From the NCBI GenBank assembly GCA_035546335.1, contig DATKDP010000130.1, positions 1 through 53,532 on the forward strand: 53,532 bases of DNA. Direction: 5' to 3'. Source of the stretch: DATKDP01 sp035546335 (GTDB lineage: Bacteria; Acidobacteriota; Thermoanaerobaculia; Gp7-AA8). Of the stretch, positions 1-7,445 are shown piece after piece. The first letter of the stretch is position 1, and every line of letters begins with the position of its first letter. The notes beneath the pieces were generated by a model that had not been told where the DNA came from, searched no databases, and saw only the letters and a list, made by a program, of their open reading frames with translations. The position numbers and the translations under genes are program-made.

Positions 1-2
1 TC

Positions 3-83
3 AGTCCGAGGATCGTTCTCATCGTCTTTCTGGTATTCTTCGCCATGGCCAATCTCCTTTTCTGGGCCCAGAGCCCGTTTTGA
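3..83 (+). CDS. C-terminal end of a membrane protein (partial)
   Basis: The window opens inside a frame that ends with TGA at 81-83. The 26 visible residues contain one strongly hydrophobic run, IVLIVFLVFFAMANLLFW, followed by a short polar tail, AQSPF. This looks like the last transmembrane helix of an integral membrane protein whose body lies upstream of the window. The other two forward frames here are much less hydrophobic. Too little remains to name a family. The frame choice rests on hydrophobicity only. Confidence 0.4.
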   Translation, partial: SPRIVLIVFLVFFAMANLLFWAQSPF

Positions 84-144
84 CTGCAGAGCATAAATGC
101 TACTGCGCTTCGGGGGGTTGGCCTTCTCATCCCATCTGAACCAG

Positions 145-433
145 GGCGGGGGGAGGGCGTGAGTGAAGGATCTGCGATCGGCAACTGTCTGCGACCACCG
201 ATTGGTCTCGCCCGCAGGTTCTATTGGACCTGCGGGAAGATCCCTCGCCTTCCCACCCACCCGCTTCCAAGGACATGGGCCGCGCCGTCATTCTGAACGA
301 GGCGGGGGGAGGGCGTGAGTGAAGGATCTGCGATCGGCAACTGTCTGCGACCACCGATGGTCTCGCCCGCAGGTTCTATTGGACCTGCGGGGAGATCCCT
401 CGCCTTCCCACCCACCCACCCGCTCGGGATGAC
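145..433. repeat. Dispersed repeat family D, tandem duplicate
   Basis: This covers most of the 417-base gap between the partial gene and hflC. A unit of about 120 bases starting GGCGGGGGGAGGG occurs at 145-265 and again at 301-421, with a 156-base period and nearly identical sequence. The second copy starts with CCGTCATTCTGAACGAGG (from 288) and ends with CTCGGGATGACAGC (to about 434), which are imperfect inverted termini. Related copies lie at 7322-7386, 50567-50640 and 53131-53350. Short frames encoded here are repeat-derived, not genes. Confidence 0.8.
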
Positions 434-466
434 AGCACGCATCTTTCCACACACGCGCAGCACCGC

Positions 467-500
467 CTCTCGTCTCTCGTCTCTCGTCTCTCGCCTCTCC
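467..500. repeat. Heptanucleotide array (CTCTCGT)
   Basis: Five consecutive 7-nt units (three CTCTCGT, then CTCTCGC and CTCTCCC) run up to the complement of the TAG stop codon of hflC at 501-503. The array therefore begins immediately after the 3' end of the gene. The same unit recurs at 2717-2793 and, as GAGACGA, in the cassettes at 20.6 and 21.6 kb. Confidence 0.85.
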
Positions 501-1442
501 CTACCTCGCGTTGCCCAGATATCTCAGCAGATCGCCATCGGTCGACAGGAGCATCGTCGTGTTCTCGTCGAGCGTCGTTTTGAGGGTCTCCATCGTCTTG
601 AGGAAGCGGTAGAAGTCGGAGTCGCGATTGTACGAAGAGGCGTAGATGTTCGTCGCCTCCGCCTCCGCGCGACCGACGATCTCCTGCGAAAGGCGATACG
701 CTTCCGAAGTGATCACGCGCAGCTCACGCTCGCGCTCTCCGGCGATTCGCGCGGCCTCGCCTGCCCCTTCGGAACGGTACTGCTCGGCGATGCGCTTGCG
801 CTCGGAGATCATGCGCGAGTAGACCTCCTGGCGCACTTCTTCCACGTAATTGATCCGCTTGAAGCGGAAATCGAGGATCTCGATTCCGAGATCCTTGGTA
901 CGCCGGGTCGTCGAGGCGAGTACTTCTTCGCGGAGCTTCTCGCGGCCGTACTCAATTCTGGCCACGTCGTCCGGCTCCACTTCGGATCCGACTTCCTCGG
1001 CCGCGACGAAGGCGCGGTCACTCATCCGGACGAGCTCGATCAGCTGGTGCTTCGCGACCGTATTTCTCGTCTCGCCGTCGAGGATGTCATCGAGACGCGA
1101 CTGCGCGCCGCGCTCGTCGCGCAACCGCTGGAAGAAAAGGAGCGGATCGGTGATGCGCCATCTGGCATAGCTGTCGACCCAGATGAAGCGCTTGTCTTTG
1201 GTCGGCACCTGATTGGGATCGCCGTCCCACTCCAGGAATCGCTTCTCGAAGGCGTGTACCTGCTGGACGAAGGGAACCTTCATTTTGAGCCCGGGAGTCG
1301 TGATCGGCTTTCCGACCGGCTTTCCGAACTGGGTGATGATCACCTGCTCGGTCTCGCGCACGACGAAGAGCGAGGCGCTGAGCGCGATCAGAGCGAGCGC
1401 GCCGAGGATGACTGCTGCGAATAGAAGGATCTGCCGCTTCAC
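501..1442 (-). CDS. hflC: HflC, SPFH/band-7 membrane protein of the FtsH regulator complex
   Basis: This 313-residue protein has one N-terminal membrane anchor (about residues 6-27) followed by a prohibitin-like SPFH domain and a charged helical C-terminal part. In bacteria HflC pairs with HflK in a large cage around the membrane protease FtsH and modulates its access to substrates. The size fits the family. The start is GTG at 1442, overlapping the hflK stop by 4 nt (GTGA), with AGGAGG inside the end of hflK. That arrangement implies translational coupling. The TAG stop sits directly against a heptanucleotide array. The HflC assignment relative to HflK rests on gene order, length and the compact N terminus. 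Confidence 0.93.
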   Translation of the reverse strand: MKRQILLFAAVILGALALIALSASLFVVRETEQVIITQFGKPVGKPITTPGLKMKVPFVQQVHAFEKRFLEWDGDPNQVPTKDKRFIWVDSYARWRITDPLLFFQRLRDERGAQSRLDDILDGETRNTVAKHQLIELVRMSDRAFVAAEEVGSEVEPDDVARIEYGREKLREEVLASTTRRTKDLGIEILDFRFKRINYVEEVRQEVYSRMISERKRIAEQYRSEGAGEAARIAGERERELRVITSEAYRLSQEIVGRAEAEATNIYASSYNRDSDFYRFLKTMETLKTTLDENTTMLLSTDGDLLRYLGNAR

Positions 1443-2419
1443 TGTTTCACCTCCTGGCCCAACGACAGAAGCGGCAAGACGTTCCTGAGCTTCTCGTCGA
1501 GGACGATCTTGTTCTTCACTTTCGGGTAGATCTCGGCCATGGTCTCGAGATACATGCGCCGGCGTGTGACGTCCGGCGAGCTCCTGTACGCCGCATGGAG
1601 AGCATTGAAGAGCTCGGCGTCTCCTCGCGCGCGATTCACGCGATCGGTTGCGAAGCCTTCAGCCCGCTCGACCGTCTGCAGCGCCTCACCCTTCGCTTTC
1701 GGAATGATGGCGTTGTACTCGGCGCGCGCCTGATTGATCATCTTCTCGCGCTCCTGCTGCGCCTGATTGACTTCGTTGAACGATGGCTTGACCGGATCGG
1801 GAGGGTTGACGTCCTGCAGCACGATCTGCTCGACCTTGATCCCGTTCTCGTACTGATCACACAGCGCCTGCAGACGCCGCTCGACCTCTTCGGCGATCTC
1901 CTGACGCCCGACGGTCAGGACTTCGTTGACGCTGCGGTCACCGACGACCTCGCGCATGACCGTCTCGTTCATGTCGCGGAAGGTCTTCTGGACGTTTCGC
2001 ACCTTGAAGAGGAACTTGTACGGATCCCGAACCCGATACTGGGCCGTCCATTCGACCACGGCTACATTGAGGTCCCCCGTGAGCATGATCGATTCGTCGA
2101 CGAAGCTGTCCTTCGAGTAGGTGGTCCTGGTTCCGGCCTCCGCGGTCCTGAAGCCGAACTCCTCTTTCAACTGCCTTTCCACCGGGACCTTCACCACGGC
2201 CTCGATCGGAAAGGGGAATTTCATGTTCAGCCCCGATGGCGCCTGTCGCACCACGCGACCAAATCGCATCACCAGCCCGGTCTCCTCCGGGTCGACGGTG
2301 AACCAGCTGCTGAGCAGTGCGACGCCGGCGAGCAGCACGAGCGCGAGCTTCCAGGCGCTCTGCCACCGGATCGGCGGCGGCGTGAAACGATACACATTGC
2401 CTATGTCTGGCCTCTGCAT
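1439..2419 (-). CDS. hflK: HflK, SPFH/band-7 partner of HflC
   Basis: This 326-residue protein has a short proline-containing cytoplasmic N terminus, one transmembrane helix (about residues 21-42, KLALVLLAGVALL), then the SPFH domain and a long alanine/glutamate-rich helix (NQAQQEREKMINQARAEY). With HflC it forms the FtsH-associated HflKC complex in the inner membrane. An in-frame ATG exists 27 nt upstream, but ATG 2419 has AAAGGAGG seven bases ahead, so I use that start. The N terminus lacks the long Gly-rich leader of the E. coli protein. It is the first gene of a two-gene operon. Confidence 0.93.
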   Translation of the reverse strand: MQRPDIGNVYRFTPPPIRWQSAWKLALVLLAGVALLSSWFTVDPEETGLVMRFGRVVRQAPSGLNMKFPFPIEAVVKVPVERQLKEEFGFRTAEAGTRTTYSKDSFVDESIMLTGDLNVAVVEWTAQYRVRDPYKFLFKVRNVQKTFRDMNETVMREVVGDRSVNEVLTVGRQEIAEEVERRLQALCDQYENGIKVEQIVLQDVNPPDPVKPSFNEVNQAQQEREKMINQARAEYNAIIPKAKGEALQTVERAEGFATDRVNRARGDAELFNALHAAYRSSPDVTRRRMYLETMAEIYPKVKNKIVLDEKLRNVLPLLSLGQEVKQ

Positions 2420-2639
2420 GGATGAACCTCCTTTGAACGAAGACACCGCGACCTTGCGGTGAGGTTGATTCTGCCTACAACACCCATCCTGAACGAACTC
2501 GTCCAGGATGAGAAGAGATATCGGAAGCGGCCCGATGACGCGGGGATGGGGTCATCCGTTCACCGCTCCGGTCGCGGTCGCTTCCTCCAAGGCAAACGTC
2601 TTGCTCTTCGACCGGTGTGGTCAAACCCGCCAGAGGCGA

Positions 2640-2862
2640 GAGGCTGGACGCTCGAGGCTGGAGGCTCGAAAGAGAAAGAGTGGGAAAGAAATGGGAGTGT
2701 AAGAAATGAGAGCATGCTCTCGTCCCTCGTCCCTCGTCCCTCGTCCTTCGTCTCTCGTCCCTCGTCTCTCGTCTCTCGTCCCTCGTCTCTCGTCCCTTTC
2801 GAGCCTCGAGCCTCTAGCCTCGACCCTCCAGCCTCTAGCTAGCCTCCAGCCTCCAGCCTCGA
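2640..2862. repeat. Composite heptanucleotide cassette, partly palindromic
   Basis: A left arm of GAGGCTN-type 7-mers (2640-2670) is followed by a purine-rich core, then eleven units of CTCTCGT/CCCTCGT/CCTTCGT at 2717-2793, then about eight NAGCCTC units to 2862. The left arm is complementary to the last block, so the ends can pair. The cassette runs into the -10 box of the phosphatase gene at 2863. Confidence 0.85.
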
Positions 2863-2868
2863 TACGAT
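2863..2868 (+). promoter_or_regulatory. Candidate -10 box of a leaderless promoter
   Basis: TACGAT lies 7 nt before the ATG at 2876. No Shine-Dalgarno sequence precedes that ATG, only heptanucleotide repeat. Transcription would begin at or next to the start codon. No clear -35 box is visible. Confidence 0.4.
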
Positions 2869-2875
2869 ACGCAGC

Positions 2876-3664
2876 ATGAAGCAGCGGCATCTCCTCACGA
2901 TCATTCTCCTCCTCGCGACCGCTTGTGCCCATCACGGCACACCCTCGCGCGACGAAACGCTTCGCATCATCCTCGCCAGACATGGACAGACCGACTGGAA
3001 CCTCGAGCGGCGGCTCCAGGGACAGACCGACACGGAACTGAACGAGACGGGTCGCGCGCAGGCGCGCCAATTGGCCGCGAGAGTCGAAGGAGCGGCGATC
3101 GATCGAATCTACTCCAGCGCGCTTCGACGGAGCCGCGAGACTGCGGAGATCGCTGCGAGCGGCGTTCCGGTCGAGAGCCTCGCGTCATTCAACGAGCGAA
3201 GCCTGGGGAAATTCGAGGCCCTCTGGGTCGACGGCCGCGATGCCGCGGGCGAGGCTGAGTACCGGCGGCGCAGCGCCGATCCCGACGACGAGCTCGATGG
3301 AGGAGAGTCGCCGGGTGAGTTCTTTGACCGCGTTTGCCGGGGTATGACGGAGATCCGGCAGCGGCATCGCTCGGGAACGATCCTCATCGTCGGTCATGGA
3401 GGCACGAACACGATGATCCTTCGTTGCCTGCTCGATCTCACCCCCGAGGAGGCGGATTCGATCCGCCAGGCGAACGACGAGATCTATCTACTCGAGCTTC
3501 CGCTCGAGGAGCTCTCCGGCTCTGGAAGTCGATTCCAAAAGAGAAACTGGAAGAGCTGTGATTGTTCGCACCCGAGGGCGCAAGACTGCGACGCGGTCCT
3601 CAACGATCTAGGCCCGCAGGATGCGCGTCCGAGTGGCCGAAGATTCCGATCTTCGGCCCGGTGA
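2876..3664 (+). CDS. Histidine phosphatase family lipoprotein
   Basis: This 262-residue protein has a lipoprotein-like signal ending LLATAC (Cys17), then a phosphoglycerate-mutase-type histidine phosphatase fold. The catalytic motif LARHGQTDWN sits at about residue 34 and carries the phospho-acceptor His. SSALRRSRETA, the acid region FNERSLGKFE and the second His in IVGHGG follow. It probably acts in the periplasm on a small phosphorylated molecule, and the substrate cannot be read from the sequence. The last 11 or so residues (after DARPSG) are encoded by repeat element F, so the natural C terminus may have been altered. A leaderless start is likely. Confidence 0.85.
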   Translation: MKQRHLLTIILLLATACAHHGTPSRDETLRIILARHGQTDWNLERRLQGQTDTELNETGRAQARQLAARVEGAAIDRIYSSALRRSRETAEIAASGVPVESLASFNERSLGKFEALWVDGRDAAGEAEYRRRSADPDDELDGGESPGEFFDRVCRGMTEIRQRHRSGTILIVGHGGTNTMILRCLLDLTPEEADSIRQANDEIYLLELPLEELSGSGSRFQKRNWKSCDCSHPRAQDCDAVLNDLGPQDARPSGRRFRSSAR

Positions 3665-3730
3665 CGGACGACAGAGGTGAGCGATGGGGACGATCGTCGT
3701 CCGCGTCACGGCTGGACATCGGAATATCCA
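3632..3730 (+). repeat. Repeat element F, copy 1
   Basis: This element of about 100 bases opens with the hairpin GGCCGAAGAT-TCCG-ATCTTCGGCC. An inverted pair GTGACGGACGAC / GTCGTCCGCGTCAC follows, then a degenerate end hairpin (CTGGACAT-CGGA-ATATCCA). It is nearly identical to copy 2 at 5248-5349 and is present in reverse at 33672-33779. It lies between convergent genes and overlaps the 3' end of the phosphatase gene. It could act as a terminator. Confidence 0.8.
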
Positions 3731-3811
3731 ACGCCTTCAATTACGTGACGCAGCAAATGTGACAGCTGGCAACGCATCGTTCGAAAGGGCCGAGACCGGG
3801 CTGCGTTGTAA

Positions 3812-4618
3812 TCAAACCTGGGCCATCCGATCCGGTGGTGCCGCATCGCGGAACCGTGACGGCGGCCGGCCGAAGGCGCGACGGAACGCACCGGCGAAGT
3901 GACTGTGGTCGAAAAATCCGAGGTCGAGTGCGAGCGCGGTCAGATCGCGCTGGCCATCTCCGAGACGCACGAGCGCTTCGCGGAGCCGAAGTCCGGTCTG
4001 GTAGCGGTGGAGCGTTTCTCCGGTCATTCTCCGGAAGATCCGGCAGAGATGATACGGTGAAGAGCCGGCCGCCGCGGCGATCTCGGACAGCGGAAGATTC
4101 TCCGTGAAACGCGCTGCGAGAATCTCTCTCGCGCGCAGTACCGTGACGCGCTGGCGCTGGGTGCAGACTTCGACCGGAGTATGTCCGAAGACGTCCTCGA
4201 GAATGGAGCGAAGATGCTCGTCCATCGCCAGGGGTGAGGGGGATCCATCACGCGCGACGCTCCACATCTGATACTGAATCCGAAAAGATCGGCTCGAGGC
4301 GAGCGCGTGATCGCGAGCATTCACCCTGCAGGAGTATTCTTCGAGGAGCGCAGGCGAGATCGTGATCACCGTGCACTCGTCGCCCCCTCGGGGGTGATGG
4401 ATCCGATACGGGATACCGGCAGGATAGAGCCAGACCTCGTTCGGCGTGACGGGCAGATCGCCGCCGGCGCCTTGCACGACAAAGACCCCCCGCCGCACGA
4501 AGACGATCTCGAGCTCATCCTTGACCTCGATCCGGTTTTCGTCGTCTCGCCCCTCGCATTTCCAGTCGGCGATCGCGTAGTCACCCGACCGGAAGAGTGT
4601 CCGAAACGTGAACCCCAT
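3812..4618 (-). CDS. AraC family transcriptional regulator
   Basis: This 268-residue protein has an N-terminal cupin-like effector domain (about residues 10-110, with the HHPRGGDE segment) and a C-terminal AraC-type pair of helix-turn-helices (about 165-262). The first helix-turn-helix includes LSEIAAAAGSSPYHLCRIFR. The second ends in the family signature DLGFFDHSHFAGAFRRAFGR. It should bind DNA as a regulator, but the ligand is unknown. The NTF2-like gene lies 54 nt upstream on the same strand, so the two may be cotranscribed. AraC also has its own candidate -10 box close to the ATG. Confidence 0.9.
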   Translation of the reverse strand: MGFTFRTLFRSGDYAIADWKCEGRDDENRIEVKDELEIVFVRRGVFVVQGAGGDLPVTPNEVWLYPAGIPYRIHHPRGGDECTVITISPALLEEYSCRVNARDHALASSRSFRIQYQMWSVARDGSPSPLAMDEHLRSILEDVFGHTPVEVCTQRQRVTVLRAREILAARFTENLPLSEIAAAAGSSPYHLCRIFRRMTGETLHRYQTGLRLREALVRLGDGQRDLTALALDLGFFDHSHFAGAFRRAFGRPPSRFRDAAPPDRMAQV

Positions 4619-4625
4619 GACGCCG

Positions 4626-4631
4626 AGTATA
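4626..4631 (-). promoter_or_regulatory. Candidate -10 box of a leaderless promoter for the AraC gene
   Basis: On the minus strand TATACT ends 7 nt before the ATG at 4618. The bases between (CGGCGTC) hold no Shine-Dalgarno sequence. A leaderless transcript is the simplest reading. Confidence 0.45.
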
Positions 4632-4672
4632 GCGGCTGAGCAAGCGAATTCTCAGGTAGAAGACTGCGGAAT

Positions 4673-5179
4673 CTACTGCGATCCACTCTCGGGCGTCTTT
4701 CCTTCTCCCCACGATCCTCCACTCGGGATGACAGCGATATGAGATCCGCTCTGATTCCACTCGCCATTACGTCGGCTGTAGACATCGACGGAGCGGAGGT
4801 GAAGCGTTCCCTCGCTCCCGTCGGCAAGGCTACGGTAGTCGTACCTTGCCACGTACCAGACGAGGGCGACGTCGCCGAACAGCTGCACCTCGGTATCGAG
4901 CAGCTCGTATCCGGTTCCCTGAAAGCTGTTCAGCGAGCGATCCGCATTGATCATGTAGTCTTCGATGCCGCGCTCGATCTTCGCGCTCGGTCCCTGAAAG
5001 CCGATCCAGTCGCGCGTGTGCCGCCGCTCGATTTCTGCCCGATCCTGCCTGATGTATGCCTGAAAGATGCCGTGGATGTGCTCCAGGATTTTCGCTTCGT
5101 CCGATGGTTCTCTTCCTGCTCCGTCTGCGGTCGCGACGAATACCATTGCCATGACGATTCCCCCTCTGAGAGGTCCCAT
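4673..5179 (-). CDS. Secreted NTF2-like (SnoaL/DUF4440-type) protein
   Basis: This 168-residue protein starts with a signal-peptide-like stretch (IVMAMVFVATADGA) and continues with an NTF2-like fold: ILEHIHGIFQAYIRQD, HTRDWIGFQGPS, then beta strands ending DVYSRRNGEWNQSGSHIA. NTF2-like proteins are small binding or enzymatic domains, and no substrate is evident here. The 5179 start has GAGGAA ten bases ahead. ATG 5152 with AGGGGG ahead is an alternative, and an upstream in-frame start would add 23 poorly supported residues. The last 19 or so residues (from AVIPSG) are encoded by a fragment of repeat D at 4706-4737, so the tail is probably repeat-derived. Confidence 0.75.
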   Translation of the reverse strand: MGPLRGGIVMAMVFVATADGAGREPSDEAKILEHIHGIFQAYIRQDRAEIERRHTRDWIGFQGPSAKIERGIEDYMINADRSLNSFQGTGYELLDTEVQLFGDVALVWYVARYDYRSLADGSEGTLHLRSVDVYSRRNGEWNQSGSHIAVIPSGGSWGEGKTPESGSQ

Positions 5180-5247
5180 TCCGATCGTTCCTCGCTGGCT
5201 GGAAAATACGGTCGCGCGACGATCCGGGCCAGGAAGATCTTGCTCCA

Positions 5248-5349
5248 AGTGGCCGAAGATTCCGATCTTCGGCCCGGTGACGGACGACGAGGTGAACGAG
5301 GGGGACGATCGTCGTCCGCGTCACACGCTGGACATCGGAATGTCCAGCC
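5248..5349 (+). repeat. Repeat element F, copy 2
   Basis: This is the best preserved copy. It runs: hairpin GGCCGAAGAT-TCCG-ATCTTCGGCC, central inverted pair GTGACGGACGAC / GTCGTCCGCGTCAC enclosing a variable segment, and end hairpin CTGGACAT-CGGA-ATGTCCAG. It sits between the divergent NTF2-like and MerR genes, upstream of the MerR-type promoter. Confidence 0.85.
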
Positions 5350-5382
5350 ACTCGGAATTCACCGCTCGTTCACATTTCTCTC

Positions 5383-5414
5383 TTGACCCTGGAACCGGTT
5401 CCGGGCTCTATGTT
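5383..5414 (+). promoter_or_regulatory. MerR-type operator/promoter
   Basis: A -35 box TTGACC (5383-5388) and a -10 box TATGTT (5409-5414) are separated by 20 bp. That is longer than the usual 17 bp and typical of promoters remodelled by MerR-family activators. The spacer holds the dyad CCTGGAACC/GGTTCCGGG centred at 5396.5, with 8 of 9 positions paired. The ATG of the MerR-like gene begins 7 nt after the -10, so the mRNA would be leaderless. Autoregulation by a MerR protein is the natural reading. Confidence 0.7.
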
Positions 5415-5421
5415 GATCACG

Positions 5422-5595
5422 ATGAGCGATTCGATGCGATCGGGAGAGCTGGCGAGACGAACCGGTGTGAGCACCGACACGCTGCGTCACTACGAAAGAA
5501 AGCGCGTGCTCCCGAAAGCGAAGAGGAGCGCCAGCGGCTATCGGCAGTATCCCGCTGCCGCCGTCGAACGCGTTCTGAAGGAGAGAAACGAATGA
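5422..5595 (+). CDS. MerR-type winged-helix stub (truncated regulator)
   Basis: These 57 residues hold a complete MerR DNA-binding start: MRSGELARRTGVSTDTLRHY, then the wing region with SGYRQYP, ending AVERVLKERNE. Family members normally run 130 residues or more, with a long dimerization helix and an effector-binding loop. Both are absent here. The final codons coincide with the AAGGAG ribosome site of the next gene, and the two genes overlap by 4 nt (ATGA). A deletion may have joined the helix-turn-helix to the downstream leader. ATG 5422 is chosen because it falls at the predicted transcription start. Whether it still dimerises and works is unclear. Confidence 0.7.
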   Translation: MSDSMRSGELARRTGVSTDTLRHYERKRVLPKAKRSASGYRQYPAAAVERVLKERNE

Positions 5596-6098
5596 GACGA
5601 TTCATCCCGGTAGCATCCCTGATCGTGGTGATCGGCGTCGCTGCTTTTGGCGAAGAGACCGATCACTCTGGCCATGCCCATCACGCGGCTCACGCGAAAG
5701 AAGTCGACCAGCGCGGCGACACCGCGATGGGCTTTTCCCATGCGAAGACCGAGCACCACTTCCGTCTGCGCGACGATGGCGGAACGATCGAAGCGACGGC
5801 GAAGGATGCCGCCGATGGCGAGAGCATCGAGCAGATCCGGCAGCACTTCCGCGAGATCGCTGCGGCATTCGCCGCGGGAGACTTCGACAAGCCGCAGTTC
5901 ATTCACGGCGAGACGCCTCCCGGCGTCGCGGTGATGAAGCGTTTGAAGGGCGCGATCCGTTATCGCTACGAAGAGCGCGAGCTCGGCGGAATCGTCTCGA
6001 TCTCCACTTCGGACCGCGAAGCGCTGGAGGCGATCCACGAGTTTCTACGCTTTCAGATTGCGGACCACCGAACGGGTGACGCTGTCGAGATCGAGTAA
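5592..6098 (+). CDS. Secreted protein of unknown function, MerR-linked
   Basis: This 168-residue protein has a signal peptide (about residues 1-20), a His-rich linker (HSGHAHHAAHAK), then a domain starting MGFSHAKTEHHFRLRDDGG and ending FLRFQIADHRTGDAVEIE. From memory this domain family occurs widely in bacteria, and database entries sometimes label it aspartate carbamoyltransferase. I see no support for that activity. The His-rich segment and the upstream MerR control suggest a metal- or stress-related role in the periplasm, which is inference. Translation is coupled to the MerR stub by the ATGA overlap, with AAGGAG eight bases ahead of ATG 5592. Confidence 0.75.
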   Translation: MRRFIPVASLIVVIGVAAFGEETDHSGHAHHAAHAKEVDQRGDTAMGFSHAKTEHHFRLRDDGGTIEATAKDAADGESIEQIRQHFREIAAAFAAGDFDKPQFIHGETPPGVAVMKRLKGAIRYRYEERELGGIVSISTSDREALEAIHEFLRFQIADHRTGDAVEIE

Positions 6099-6144
6099 CG
6101 ATCACGTGGCCGAGGATTGTCCGCGGAGACCGGGCGCGCAGCCT

Positions 6145-6541
6145 GGGGGTCGTGCGTCCTCGCACGATCGCGATGGCGTCCTCGCCATCGCTGGCAGGCT
6201 CGCTCACATCTCCCCGACTCGCGAGGGGCGGCGAGGACGCCCAACCCCTTGGGACGCTACGTTCGAGAGGCGAACGATGCCGGCCGATCGCGTTCATGCA
6301 ACTGGCCGCGCCACATTCCTCGCAGCCCTGCCGGGCTGCGTTGTGATCAGACCTGGGTCATCCGATCCGGTGGTGGCGCTTCGCGCTCACCAGCGGCACT
6401 CTCCGGCGCGATCAATGACTTGCAATTGTCGCTCGCGCGCAGGCTCGCGCACATTTGCCCGACTCGCGAGGGGCGGCGGGGACGCCCGACCCCCTGGGCT
6501 CTACCCGATCCGGTGGTGGCGCTTCGCGCTCACCACCGGCT
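6145..6541. repeat. Cluster of hairpin repeats, families A and B
   Basis: The 543-base gap after the MerR-linked gene is filled with repeats. Family A (6145-6252 and 6431-6500) is a string of hairpins with TCCT-type loops: CGTGCG-TCCT-CGCACG, GATGGCG-TCCT-CGCCATC and the motif GGCGGSGAGGACGCCC. Family B includes GCAGCCC-TGCC-GGGCTGC (about 6327) and CCGGTGGTG-GCGC-TTC-GCGC-T-CACCACCGG (about 6368 and 6509). A 90-base block at 6251-6340 recurs at 7131-7215. I see no gene here. Confidence 0.8.
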
Positions 6542-6641
6542 GAATTCCTCACATTCCTTCGTAGGACACGAACCGAAAACGAGAGAAGGAGGAACGTGGA
6601 GCGCCACGTTCCTCCTCACTGACGACCGCGATCATTTCAGT

Positions 6642-6863
6642 TCATGGAATCGGCATGCTGAGGTCGCCGCAGAGGCTGACGACCAGCTTCGCATCTTCCA
6701 CGAAGCGGGCGAACGGCGAGACGACCGGGCCGACAGGCGCAGAGGCTGCGTCCCTGTAGAAGGTGCCGCCGATCCGGGCGTTCGCCTCGGGGGCTGCGAT
6801 CGACGAGAGCACGATGAGAACGGCAAACACGAAGGCGAGGGAGATACGAGCTTTGTTGCGCAT
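6642..6863 (-). CDS. Small secreted protein, unknown
   Basis: This 73-residue protein has a clear signal peptide (MRNKARISLAFVFAVLIVLS, likely cleaved after ANA near residue 29). The short mature part carries a single Cys near the C terminus and ends DLSMPIP. I do not recognise the family. A consensus AGGAGG lies seven bases before ATG 6863, which supports a real gene. That site sits in a structured leader (see 6864-6930), so translation may be controlled. The gene is flanked on both sides by repeat clusters and has no obvious operon partner. Confidence 0.65.
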   Translation of the reverse strand: MRNKARISLAFVFAVLIVLSSIAAPEANARIGGTFYRDAASAPVGPVVSPFARFVEDAKLVVSLCGDLSMPIP

Positions 6864-6930
6864 GAAAATCCTCCTGTACGGCCCCTCTGGGCCTGTTGAC
6901 GGTTGTCGAGGACCAGTCCTCGTACAGGAG
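6864..6930 (-). promoter_or_regulatory. Structured 5' leader that can sequester the ribosome site
   Basis: A perfect 10-base inverted repeat, CTCCTGTACG at 6871-6880 and CGTACAGGAG at 6921-6930, closes two inner hairpins: GGCCC-CTCT-GGGCC at 6880-6893 and CGAGGA-CCAG-TCCTCG at 6907-6922. As RNA from the minus strand this gives a three-way junction. Its closing stem contains five of the six bases of the AGGAGG Shine-Dalgarno site of the downstream small protein. The form suggests a switchable leader such as a thermometer, riboswitch or protein-binding site. I match it to no known class. Confidence 0.55.
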
Positions 6931-7041
6931 AGTGTTTAGGGGGGCGTTTCCCTACCCCCCCCACCCAAAAAAATTTTCTGGCGAGCTGAGGCTTGTTCCG
7001 GCGAAGGAGGGCGGGTATCCTCTGGTCAGGCTGGTAAACCT

Positions 7042-7386
7042 GTGAAATTGAATGACATAGGTCATATTGGACCTACGGGAGATCCCTCGGTGGGTGACAT
7101 TGGACCTGACGGGGAGATCCCTCGGACGCTACGTTCGAGAGGCGAACGATGCCGGCGATCGCGTTCATGCGATCGACAGCGCCACATTCCTCGCAGCCCT
7201 TCCGGGCTGCGTCCGATCGATCAGGGCTACCATTTCCGGTGGTGGCGCTTCGCGCTCACCACCGGCTGTGTTCCACATCCCTTCGGGATGTCGCAGCCCG
7301 CAATGTAGTGGACCGCCTCACCAGGGTCATATTGGACCTGCGGGGAGATCCCTCGCCTTCCCGCCACCACGCGCTCGGGATGACAG
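7042..7386. repeat. Cluster of B and D repeats
   Basis: The gap from 6931 to 7445 starts with a C/G-homopolymer region (6939-6966) and then holds repeats. D-type fragments with ATTGGACCTGCGGGGAGATC lie near 7060-7110 and 7322-7386. A B block at 7131-7215 matches 6251-6340. The hairpin GCAGCCC-TTCC-GGGCTGC is at about 7195, the CCGGTGGTG hairpin at 7238-7267 and CATCCC-TTCG-GGATG at about 7275. No coding region is supported. Confidence 0.75.
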
Positions 7387-7445
7387 CAGGGATGCGCTGT
7401 TCCCGGCTCGGGATCATTGGTGGTTCGGCCAGGATGGAAGCGGGC

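Noticed and set aside
127..463. Short open frames at the window start
   Set aside because: They are translated repeat D, seen again at 53.1-53.3 kb.
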